In this document: positions 1-4,265 of the stretch, one piece after another | How positions within the stretch are numbered: position 1 is the stretch's first letter | Layout: every line of letters begins with the position of its first letter | Assembly (NCBI GenBank): GCA_020027655.1 | Contig: JAHKKJ010000175.1 | Coordinates: 1-7,112 of the forward strand | Reading direction: 5' to 3' | Length of the DNA stretch: 7,112 bases | DNA from: Deltaproteobacteria bacterium | GTDB lineage: Bacteria; Desulfobacterota; Binatia; UBA9968 | The notes under the pieces: generated by a model | Told to the model about the DNA's origin: nothing | Databases searched by the model: none | What the model saw: only the letters and a program-made list of their open reading frames with translations | Made by a program: the position numbers and the translations under genes

Positions 1-197
1 TGCTCCAGTTCCTGATCGCTTAGAGTGTCGGGTAAGGGCCAGGCCAACCCAGCTTTCTTGGCCCGCTCCTGATATTGTTTGACCGCGCTGCGGCTGATAT
101 TTAAGCTGTGTGCCACCTGGCGAGTGCTGAACCCGCCCTGATAGCTCAGACGTAGAACTTCTTTGATCTTGCGCATGGATAACCTCCGGTTGGCCAT
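1..197 (-). CDS. istA: IS21-family transposase IstA, N-terminal 65 codons (partial)
   Basis: IstA is the DDE-type transposase of IS21 elements; it binds the element ends and works with the AAA+ helper IstB. Only the N-terminal DNA-binding part is visible. It starts MANRRLSMRKIKEVLRL, a hallmark of the family, then runs into a helix-turn-helix (about residues 22-45, including FSTRQVAHSLNISRSAV), followed by the typical AGLAWPLPDTLSD segment. The ATG at 195-197 is preceded by a near-perfect Shine-Dalgarno sequence (AAGGAGGAT, complement of 201-209). The catalytic domain and istB would lie to the left of the window, so it is unknown whether the transposase is intact. Confidence 0.9.
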   Translation of the reverse strand, partial: MANRRLSMRKIKEVLRLSYQGGFSTRQVAHSLNISRSAVKQYQERAKKAGLAWPLPDTLSDQELE

Positions 198-224
198 TCA
201 ATCCTCCTTGTGATTAAGGCACGG

Positions 225-233
225 ATTGTAACA
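225..233 (-). promoter_or_regulatory. Candidate extended -10 promoter of istA
   Basis: Read on the minus strand this is TGTTACAAT: a -10 box (TACAAT, 5 of 6 consensus) with the TG extension that can replace a -35. No good -35 box is found 16-18 bases upstream, which fits an extended -10 promoter. It sits 28 bases upstream of the istA ATG. The short palindrome GGGTTACCC (237-245) is just upstream. No transcription data, so this is inference. Confidence 0.4.
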
Positions 234-280
234 GCCGGGTTACCCAGCGTCGCTTAGCTCACCCTAACCCCATAAAAGCG

Positions 281-370
281 GGGTGGCTTTTTTGCTCCGG
301 AACGCTGGCCGGATTGCGCCGGAACGGGTGGCTTTTTTGCTCCGGAATCAGTGGCTGGTTTGGTCCGGAA
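281..370. repeat. Terminal transposase-binding repeat array of the IS21 element (four 22-23 bp units)
   Basis: Two copies are identical over 22 bases (281-302 and 326-347: GGGTGGCTTTTTTGCTCCGG followed by AA). Between them 303-324 matches at about 15 of 22 positions, and 349-370 matches at about 17 of 22. All four end in CCGGAA. The spacing of 22-23 bases is about two helical turns, so the units would face the same side of the DNA. IS21-family ends are known to carry such repeated transposase sites. Confidence 0.8.
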
Positions 371-399
371 AACGTTTCAGAGATCGGCGAGTTAGACAT

Positions 400-501
400 C
401 GGGCATACTCTAGACTGACAGCAGACGGTAGAAATGTGGGAGCACTGCGATATATTACGCACGAAAGCGTAGCTTCTTCACAGGGTCGGGCTTCTTCCTA
501 A
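400..501 (+). pseudogene. Possible 3' remnant of a gene cut by the IS21-family insertion
   Basis: From the presumed IS tip an open rightward frame of 33 codons runs to a TAA at 499-501. It includes LTADGRNVGALRYITHESVA and ends in SSQGRASS. The stop is directly followed by a strong rightward terminator (502-546), which is what the end of a real transcription unit would look like. The frame continues leftward through the IS repeats as nonsense, consistent with a gene whose 5' part was displaced. I do not recognise the product. It could instead be the end of a non-coding RNA or a chance frame. Confidence 0.35.
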
Positions 502-546
502 GCCGGGGTAAACGGTGTTCGTTGCACCGCCCGGCCGTTTTTGTTT
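502..546 (+). terminator. Rho-independent terminator, rightward
   Basis: The outer stem is GCCGGG (502-507) with CCCGGC (530-535). The inner stem is CGGTG (513-517) with CACCG (525-529), closing a 7-base loop. A 5-base bulge (GTAAA) sits on the 5' side between the stems. The T-rich tail CGTTTTTGTTT follows. The T tract lies on the plus-strand 3' side only, so it serves rightward transcription, yet no intact rightward gene precedes it. Confidence 0.75.
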
Positions 547-550
547 CAGT

Positions 551-814
551 CTACGTAAACGGATTCGTTCCCGCCTCGCAAAATTGCAGGCCGCCAGTTC
601 CTAACTTCAATCGGCCTGTTGGTATTTCAACTTCTACGCAGTCGTGAGCTCCGGGGTCCACAAACTCGTTCAACGCTTTTTCAAAAACTTCTTCAGGAAT
701 ATTTATAGCCTCCCTCACAATATCTTTATCGATATACTCGTTTCCCTGTCCAGGATCGTGGTACCGACTGCAGAGCCAGTGGAAGATTTTGGCTTTTGCT
801 TCCTCAATAGTCAT
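551..814 (-). CDS. Small hypothetical protein, 87 aa, possible winged-helix fold
   Basis: I do not recognise a family. The protein begins MTIEEAKAKIFHWLCSRYHD and has a run of likely helices (DKDIVREAINIPEEVFEKAL, about residues 32-51), then alternating strand-like residues (DCVEVEIPTGRLKLGTGGLQF). That order, helix-helix-helix followed by a beta wing, is reminiscent of a winged helix, but this is inference. An upstream in-frame ATG at 841 would add nine residues (MRSRRGQRD). The start at 814 is preferred because a purine-rich stretch (AGGAGAGGACAAAGAGAC) lies just before it. Composition is clearly protein-like, with balanced charges and no low complexity. A short basic ORF ends 46 bases upstream on the same strand, so they may be co-transcribed. 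Confidence 0.7.
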   Translation of the reverse strand: MTIEEAKAKIFHWLCSRYHDPGQGNEYIDKDIVREAINIPEEVFEKALNEFVDPGAHDCVEVEIPTGRLKLGTGGLQFCEAGTNPFT

Positions 815-860
815 GTCTCTTTGTCCTCTCCTGGAGCGCACTGCCCGGGCCGTTTTATTT

Positions 861-956
861 TTACTTCTTCTGTTTCTTCACCTTCTCCTGCAACTCTCTT
901 AATGCTTTCAAGTAGCCACCCCGTGGCTGGTGCTGGCGAGTTTCCCAGCTAGCCAC
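861..956 (-). CDS. Very small basic peptide ORF, 31 aa (GTG start) or 41 aa (ATG at 986)
   Basis: The frame reads from a GTG (M)ASWETRQHQPRGGYLK and continues as a strongly basic amphipathic helix, ALRELQEKVKKQKK, to a TAA. Such a lysine-rich, coiled-coil-like tail is more typical of a real protein end than of random sequence. An in-frame ATG at 984-986 would add ten residues (MLCSAQLLTP). Neither start has a convincing Shine-Dalgarno sequence. It lies upstream of the 87-aa gene on the same strand. Function unknown. It could also be the tail of a degraded longer gene. Confidence 0.4.
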   Translation of the reverse strand: MASWETRQHQPRGGYLKALRELQEKVKKQKK

Positions 957-960
957 GGGG
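914..960 (-). repeat. Overlapping inverted repeats, two mutually exclusive hairpins
   Basis: CCCCGTGGCT (919-928) is exactly complementary to AGCCACGGGG (951-960), giving a 10-bp stem with a 22-base loop. The same segment GTGGCT (923-928) can instead pair with AGCCAC (914-919) in a tight hairpin with a 3-base loop. The two structures exclude each other. In the minus-strand transcript the larger stem contains the GTG start codon (954-956) of the 31-aa ORF, so it could hide that start. Confidence 0.5.
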
Positions 961-1224
961 GTCAGGAGTTGAGCCGAGCATAGCATCGAGCAAGGAATTT
1001 GACGAATTGCACCATCGCGAAGACAATTATGGCCAGAAATCGCAGACGTGTTCGAGCAATACTAGGGAGACATGGAGGAGCGCTCGTTTGATCCCATGAA
1101 GAAGGGAGAAAGGCTCAGAGAGACCGTAGAATGGCCTGGTGTCCATTCCTAAAGCGATCGCTACCCGACGCAAGGTTATCTTTGGGTTTAACAAAGCAAA
1201 ACAGATTAAGCATTCTGTTCAGGG
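957..1224. other. Stretch without a supportable gene
   Basis: Only very short frames are present: minus strand 962-1015 (17 codons, MVQFVKFLARCYARLNS), and plus strand 1072-1152 (26 codons, starting MEERSFDPMKKGERLRE). None has a well-spaced ribosome binding site or recognisable similarity. A longer plus-strand frame starting at 1131 reads as arbitrary sequence and lies opposite the Cys/His gene. I see no RNA gene or repeat here. Confidence 0.4.
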
Positions 1225-1398
1225 CTAGGAGCTATCTCGGGTTTTCGGCTCGAGCAGAATATACGAGCGATGACCGAGACTGCATTCATAGGTCGCTAAG
1301 TCGTATCGCGCTATTTTTTCGCTTTCGAGGTCGACCAGGGTCAGGGGGCGACCACACTCTTTTCCGTCAACAAACACTGGGCACTTCTTGTCTTCCAT
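1225..1398 (-). CDS. Small Cys/His protein, 57 aa, putative zinc ribbon
   Basis: The ATG is at 1396-1398 and the TAG at 1225-1227. The protein starts MEDKKCPVFVDGKECGRPL. It has Cys6 and Cys15 (C-x8-C) and, 23 residues later, Cys39 and His43 in the segment ATYECSLGHRSYIL. Two paired knuckles of this kind, with the second followed by a beta-strand-like YILLEP, are typical of a small zinc ribbon, in which the four residues would hold one zinc ion. The Shine-Dalgarno is weak (GGGG about 8 bases upstream). A good sigma70-type promoter candidate lies at 1440-1468. It has no operon partner. Function unknown; roles in nucleic-acid or protein binding are common for such folds but not shown here. Confidence 0.65.
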   Translation of the reverse strand: MEDKKCPVFVDGKECGRPLTLVDLESEKIARYDLATYECSLGHRSYILLEPKTRDSS

Positions 1399-1723
1399 GG
1401 TCGTAACCCCAATGTGTCAGTTGTGAGCCCTCTGACTCTATTGTCGCGCCTGGAATGGGGTCGGTCAACAAGGTTGGAAAAGAATGGCATTCGTGACCAA
1501 GAGCGCCGATGTTAGGGGTTACGATGCCGGTTGCAGGTGTGGTTGCAAAGGGGTCGAGCTTCGAGTACTTCCGGCGTGTCGATGTTTCGTTTCTTACGTT
1601 TCAACACGCAAGAGTTTCCAAGACAACCATAGGCGTGTAGAGGTAGCGCAGCCCATTTGTTAAACTCAATCCATAGAAAAGGTGAAACGAGTCGACGTGT
1701 CGTCGGAAGACTTGGAGGCAAAC
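1399..1723. other. Intergenic region between divergent small genes
   Basis: These 325 bases separate the leftward Cys/His gene from the rightward membrane-peptide gene. The left part holds the promoter candidate at 1440-1468. A minus-strand frame (1512-1721, 69 codons) exists, but its residue content is arbitrary, it has no ribosome binding site, and it runs through the leader of the rightward gene; I do not call it. No clear promoter for the rightward gene and no RNA gene was seen. Confidence 0.5.
1440..1468 (-). promoter_or_regulatory. Candidate sigma70 promoter of the Cys/His gene
   Basis: On the minus strand, TTGACC (complement of 1463-1468, 5 of 6 to the -35 consensus) is followed after exactly 17 bases by GACAAT (complement of 1440-1445, 4 of 6 to the -10). 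Transcription would begin near 1433, leaving a leader of about 35 bases before the ATG at 1398. Confidence 0.5.
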
Positions 1724-1855
1724 ATGAGGCAAATGAACAACCGAGAGTGCAGGATGAGATCCGTGGTAGGCACGTTAGGCCTTTTAGCGATTGGCTATAT
1801 GTTGGTTAAAAACCTGCCGGACATCGTTCGGTATATAAGAATCAGCCGCATGTAA
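1724..1855 (+). CDS. Single-span membrane micro-protein, 43 aa (DUF6893-like)
   Basis: The ATG at 1724 is preceded by TTGGAGG (GGAGG at 1714-1718) at ideal spacing, and the frame ends in TAA at 1853-1855. The protein has a basic N-terminus (MRQMNNRECRMR), one hydrophobic segment (about residues 13-28, VVGTLGLLAIGYMLVK) and a conserved-looking C-terminus NLPDIVRYIRISRM. The positive residues before the segment would suit an inside N-terminus, but the tail is also basic, so topology is open. From memory, the combination of one membrane span with a closing PDI-RY-I--M motif matches the small-protein family DUF6893; this needs a search. Family function is unknown. No co-directional neighbour is close, so it is probably transcribed alone. 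Confidence 0.75.
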   Translation: MRQMNNRECRMRSVVGTLGLLAIGYMLVKNLPDIVRYIRISRM

Positions 1856-1890
1856 CTCTAATCACTAGAGGCAGCACCTAACCTTTCGAG

Positions 1891-1921
1891 AACCAGGGGC
1901 CGCCCGGCACGCGTGCTGGTT
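1891..1921 (+). terminator. Weak candidate terminator or stem-loop after the membrane micro-protein
   Basis: AACCAG (1891-1896) pairs with CTGGTT (1916-1921) around a GC-rich 19-base loop, 36 bases after the TAA of the 43-aa gene. The loop contains most of a palindrome (GCACGCGTGC, 1908-1917) that competes with the stem. Only three Ts (TTT, 1920-1922) close the stem, so termination would be weak at best. Confidence 0.25.
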
Positions 1922-2075
1922 TCCATTCAAAGCCTTCGAGCTCCGAGTTTAAACTCAAGACCAAACCCGAAACTCCAGGCAATTATTGAATCACCGCGGA
2001 CAAACCAAACAAAAAAGTCTTCAGACCGCTTGGCGTGGTGCAACTCTTGAAGTTCACACCCAACGCGAGTCCTTC

Positions 2076-2156
2076 TCAATAAGGGATTGGCAGGTTTGCG
2101 GAATCTTCATCGGGCCACGATGCCTCATTTTCATTGTTAAATCTTAGTTTTGCCAT
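2076..2156 (-). CDS. Doubtful 26-aa ORF or remnant of a longer gene
   Basis: From an ATG at 2154-2156 the frame reads MAKLRFNNENEASWPDEDSA and ends NLPIPY before a TGA. The frame stays open upstream to 2213 with protein-like sequence (TQLGIEVRWDETGKSAR) but has no start codon there before a TAA at 2214-2216. This pattern fits either a small acidic protein or the 3' end of a decayed gene. The possible Shine-Dalgarno (AAAGAG) is about nine bases upstream. I do not recognise it. Confidence 0.25.
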   Translation of the reverse strand: MAKLRFNNENEASWPDEDSANLPIPY

Positions 2157-2247
2157 TCTGGCACTCTTTCCGGTTTCATCCCACCGAACTTCTATTCCTA
2201 ATTGGGTGGTTTCTTAGTCAATTGCGACTTGGTATTGGCATTGCTGT

Positions 2248-2922
2248 ATGGATCGCCGCATGAGCACCTTCGAAAAAAAAATGCCCCAAATGGAAGCCCC
2301 GGTTCACGAGCAGGATACAGAGAGTTTGCTGCTGGAGCGACTCAAAAATAGTCAGTCGGAAAGTGATTACTTTCGGTGGCTGCTATTTGTTGTTGGTTTT
2401 TACCGTGGGATACAAAAGGTGGACGCGGCAACGGCGTTGCTTCACCGATTCATTGAAACGAGCAACAGCGACGAACAAAAAGCTCATTGCCATCTTACCC
2501 TGGGCCAAATTGCAACAGACGAACAGCAGTTTGAAGCCGCCCTCAAACATTTCAAGACCGCTTTAGGGTTGAACCCGAAGCAAAAGAAGATCGTCTATGT
2601 GCTGCACAATAACACGGCCTATTGCCTGAACATGCTTCATTGCTACGCAGAAGGGGAACGACATTGCCGATTGGCCATAGAGGTCAATTGGACGCGCGCC
2701 AGCGGTTATCGCAACCTAGGCGTGAGCCTTAAGGGGCAGACTAAGATCGTAGAAGCAGTTTGGGCGTTGGTCGAGGCCGCAAAGTTAGATGTGGCGGATG
2801 AACGAGCACGTCTCTTGCTCCGAAAACTTATCGAGGACAATCCCGGTGTTCTCGTCCCGTGCCCGTGGGCCATGGAAGGGTTGACTCCGAACGCGAACAG
2901 CGAAAACACACCTCGAAATTGA
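2248..2922 (+). CDS. Tetratricopeptide-repeat (TPR) protein, 224 aa
   Basis: TPR proteins form paired-helix scaffolds that bind partner proteins. At least two and probably three repeats are visible. Residues 78-111 form a good match (KAHCHLTLGQIATDEQQFEA, then ALKHFKTALGLNP). Residues 115-148 (NNTAYCLNMLHCYAEGERHC) and 151-184 (ASGYRNLGVSLKGQTKIVEA) are weaker, with the usual small and aromatic positions. Residues 22-70 are helical and may hold a degenerate unit. There is no signal peptide; the WLLFVVGFY segment (44-52) is too short for a membrane span, so it is probably cytoplasmic. Two in-frame ATGs (2248, 2260) compete and neither has a clear ribosome binding site. The C-terminus is polar and disordered. 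It stands alone; the next gene is 173 bases away with its own promoter. Partner and pathway unknown. Confidence 0.8.
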   Translation: MDRRMSTFEKKMPQMEAPVHEQDTESLLLERLKNSQSESDYFRWLLFVVGFYRGIQKVDAATALLHRFIETSNSDEQKAHCHLTLGQIATDEQQFEAALKHFKTALGLNPKQKKIVYVLHNNTAYCLNMLHCYAEGERHCRLAIEVNWTRASGYRNLGVSLKGQTKIVEAVWALVEAAKLDVADERARLLLRKLIEDNPGVLVPCPWAMEGLTPNANSENTPRN

Positions 2923-2989
2923 CCTTGCATATCATTGTCCTACGAAACAACGGTTTCTTCTTCATAGCTAAACCAATCGACCTCGGTAT

Positions 2990-3012
2990 CTCGCTTTACA
3001 AAATATAGCGAG
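2990..3012. promoter_or_regulatory. Inverted repeat, possible operator of the CBS gene
   Basis: CTCGCT (2990-2995) and AGCGAG (3007-3012) are perfect reverse complements separated by 11 bases, placing half-site centres about 17 bases apart. The repeat overlaps the candidate -35 box of the CBS gene promoter, a typical place for a repressor to act. The 6-bp stem without a T tract argues against a terminator. Confidence 0.35.
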
Positions 3013-3023
3013 CGCAGTAGATT
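2995..3023 (+). promoter_or_regulatory. Candidate sigma70 promoter of the CBS gene
   Basis: TTTACA (2995-3000, 5 of 6 to the -35) and TAGATT (3018-3023, 4 of 6 to the -10) are separated by exactly 17 bases. Transcription would begin near 3030, giving a leader of about 65 bases before the ATG at 3096. Confidence 0.45.
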
Positions 3024-3095
3024 CACTATTGCTACCTCGCGGGATCTTCTGGAAATCATTGGGTCTGTATCTGCATCTTCAAGGGGAGGTCTCCC

Positions 3096-3524
3096 ATGAC
3101 AAGAGTTCGAGACATCCTAGCGGTGAAGGGACGTGACGTATGGTCGATCGGGCCCCATGCATCAGTGTACGATGCGATGAAGCTCATGGCCGATAAGGGG
3201 ATTGGGGCGCTGTTGGTTATGGAAGGGGCGAAGCTGGTGGGAATCATCTCGGAACGCGACTATGCACGAAAAGTCATTCTCCAGGGCCGTTCCTCGAGAA
3301 CCACCGCGGTCCAAGAGATTATGACGACGCGTGTTGCCTATGCGGAGCCTGAGCAGAATATCGAAGAGTGTATGGCCTTGATGACCGAGATACGGATCCG
3401 CCATTTGCCGGTTATCGAAGCCGGCGAAGTACGTGGCGTGATCTCCATCGGCGATCTCGTAAAATCCATCATCGCTGAACAGAAGTTCATCATCGAACAG
3501 CTCGAGCGCTATATCAGCAGCTGA
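3096..3524 (+). CDS. Two-CBS-domain protein, 142 aa
   Basis: CBS pairs form a Bateman module that usually binds adenine nucleotides (AMP, ATP, or related ligands) and signals cell energy state. The first CBS domain spans about residues 5-62 (VSIGPHASVYDAMKLM-type start replaced here by WSIGPHASVYDAMKLMADKG, then GALLVMEGAKLVGIISERDY). The second spans about 72-127 (TTRVAYAEPEQNIEECMALM, then RHLPVIEAGEVRGVISIGDL). The SERDY and SIGDL segments close each domain with the conserved Asp that often contacts ribose. A short C-terminal helix (AEQKFIIEQLERYI) is usual for stand-alone members, and the length is typical. There is no catalytic domain, so it would act through a partner. The ATG has a strong Shine-Dalgarno (GGGGAGG, 3083-3089). 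A promoter candidate with overlapping inverted repeat lies upstream. Confidence 0.9.
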   Translation: MTRVRDILAVKGRDVWSIGPHASVYDAMKLMADKGIGALLVMEGAKLVGIISERDYARKVILQGRSSRTTAVQEIMTTRVAYAEPEQNIEECMALMTEIRIRHLPVIEAGEVRGVISIGDLVKSIIAEQKFIIEQLERYISS

Positions 3525-3736
3525 CAGCGACTCCCAACACTCTTGGTTTGTTGCTTTCGGCCGGTTTCCATTTGGTTTCGTTGCACAAATTCGCTCCTTA
3601 GTTCAAGCATATGGAGATGGGCGTCTTCGTTCGGCGTCACAAACATTCGCCGAATGCTTCCGATGCCCTTTGGGTCTTCTGCCCAAGAGCTAACTTTTGC
3701 CAGTAGGGTCTTGACATTTCTTTTCGTGGATGACAT
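3509..3736 (-). CDS. Doubtful 75-aa hypothetical ORF, antisense between CBS and Lrp genes
   Basis: The frame begins MSSTKRNVKTLLAKVSSWAE and includes IRRMFVTPNEDAHLHMLELR and a polar tail. Its composition is more protein-like than the plus-strand frame opposite. Against it: no Shine-Dalgarno before the ATG at 3734-3736, a 16-base tail-to-tail overlap with the CBS gene, and its start region coincides with the Lrp gene promoter candidate. Not recognised as any family. It may be real, antisense chance, or a remnant. Confidence 0.3.
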   Translation of the reverse strand: MSSTKRNVKTLLAKVSSWAEDPKGIGSIRRMFVTPNEDAHLHMLELRSEFVQRNQMETGRKQQTKSVGSRCQLLI

Positions 3737-3739
3737 AAG
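3711..3739 (+). promoter_or_regulatory. Candidate sigma70 promoter of the Lrp-family gene
   Basis: A perfect -35 box TTGACA (3711-3716) is followed after 17 bases by CATAAG (3734-3739, 4 of 6 to the -10). The start point would be near 3746, inside a 12-bp palindrome, leaving a leader of about 34 bases to the TTG start. This supports the short form of the protein, because the longer upstream frame would begin before the promoter. Confidence 0.5.
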
Positions 3740-3751
3740 AAACTTAAGTTT
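3740..3751. promoter_or_regulatory. 12-bp perfect palindrome at the Lrp-gene start site, possible autoregulatory operator
   Basis: AAACTTAAGTTT is its own reverse complement and lies directly after the candidate -10 box, over the presumed transcription start. Lrp/AsnC regulators commonly bind AT-centred palindromes and repress their own genes, so autoregulation is a natural inference. Confidence 0.4.
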
Positions 3752-3779
3752 TTATCTACTTCGACCTAAAAGAATTAAC

Positions 3780-4265
3780 TTGATAGACCATATAGATTTA
3801 AAAATACTTTCTATTCTTCAAAATAGTGGACGATCTCGCCTCGCTGATATAGCTGAAGAGGTAGAGCTTTCGGCGCCGGCTGTAATGGAGCGGGTGAAGA
3901 AGCTGGAGGTAGGTGGGATCATCAAAGGATATCAGGCTGTCGTTGATGGCAAGAAGGTCGGCAAGGACATAACGGCCTTTATCGGCGTGTCCATCGGTAA
4001 GCAACGAGACATGGATAAGTTTGCCGCGCAGATGTTGCAGCGCCACGATGTGCTCGAGTGCCATCACGTGACGGGAGATGAAAGCTTTATCCTCAAAGTG
4101 AAGTCAGCGAACACCGGCTCTTTGGAAAGACTGCTGGGTGAAATTCGTTCTGTGGAAGGAGTAACGCGGACAGTCACGAAGGTGGTGCTTTCCACGGCGA
4201 AGGAAAGCCAAGCCTTGGATCTCGATCAAAGCTTGTCGGAACATTCGAACGCGAAAAGAAAGTGA
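3780..4265 (+). CDS. Lrp/AsnC-family transcriptional regulator, 161 aa
   Basis: Lrp/AsnC proteins are oligomeric DNA-binding regulators that sense amino acids. From a TTG start the protein reads (M)IDHIDLKILSILQNSGRSRL, the usual N-terminal helix; the winged helix-turn-helix follows (about residues 19-50, ADIAEEVELSAPAVMERVKK, then LEVGGIIKGYQAVV). The RAM ligand/oligomerisation domain covers about 64-140, with the conserved effector-loop motif VTGDESF at 97-103. A polar tail follows. The frame is open upstream to an ATG at 3543, but that extension reads as non-coding and lies across the promoter; the TTG start gives normal family length. The Shine-Dalgarno is weak (AAAAGA, 3768-3773), suggesting low expression. 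gltB starts 132 bases downstream, so its regulation or co-transcription is a reasonable inference. The ligand cannot be read from sequence. Confidence 0.9.
   Translation: MIDHIDLKILSILQNSGRSRLADIAEEVELSAPAVMERVKKLEVGGIIKGYQAVVDGKKVGKDITAFIGVSIGKQRDMDKFAAQMLQRHDVLECHHVTGDESFILKVKSANTGSLERLLGEIRSVEGVTRTVTKVVLSTAKESQALDLDQSLSEHSNAKRK

Larger units (their letters stand above)
1..398 (-). mobile_element. IS21-family insertion sequence, left-end fragment (partial at window edge)
   Basis: The fragment holds the start of istA on the minus strand and, upstream of it, an array of 22-23 bp repeats of the kind that forms the multiple transposase-binding sites at IS21-family ends. The likely tip is near 398: read on the minus strand it begins TGTCTAACTCGCCGATC, and IS21-type ends start with TG. 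A second TG-starting possibility is at about 420 (TGTCAGTC on the minus strand). The other end, and so any target duplication, lies outside the window. The family assignment is firm from the protein; the exact boundary is inferred. Confidence 0.75.
1856..2247. other. Intergenic region with palindromes and a possible gene remnant
   Basis: These 392 bases hold a possible stem (1891-1921), the palindromes GCACGCGTGC (1908-1917) and GAGTTTAAACTC (1945-1956), and an open minus-strand frame (2076-2213). The stretch from about 2100 to 2220 is AT-rich and reads as non-coding on the plus strand. No convincing promoter for the TPR gene was found; TTGCGA (2222-2227) followed 17 bases later by TGTATG is poor. 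Confidence 0.5.

Noticed and set aside
281..370. Possible CRISPR-like array
   Set aside because: Units are contiguous at 22-23 bases with no unique spacers, and their position before istA explains them as IS end repeats.
283..399. Rightward frame through the IS terminal repeats
   Set aside because: It simply translates the transposase-site repeats and has no ribosome binding site.
644..952. Rightward 102-codon frame
   Set aside because: It lies opposite the 87-aa gene and basic peptide, with Ser/Phe/Pro-rich arbitrary content; it is a shadow.
1154..1161. GCGATCGC octamer (the cyanobacterial HIP1 word)
   Set aside because: I noticed a single copy; HIP1-bearing genomes carry it at high density, so it says nothing about lineage.
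1131..1406. Rightward 91-codon frame
   Set aside because: It lies opposite the Cys/His gene, and its composition is arbitrary with no ribosome binding site.
2944..2957. GAAAC-AACG-GTTTC hairpin after the TPR gene as a terminator
   Set aside because: The stem is only five mostly A-T pairs and is followed by TTCTTC, not a T tract.
3543..3779. N-terminal extension of the Lrp-family frame to an ATG at 3543
   Set aside because: The 79-residue extension has arbitrary composition (many Ser, Trp, Arg, Phe), no family counterpart and crosses a consensus promoter; the TTG start gives the normal Lrp length.
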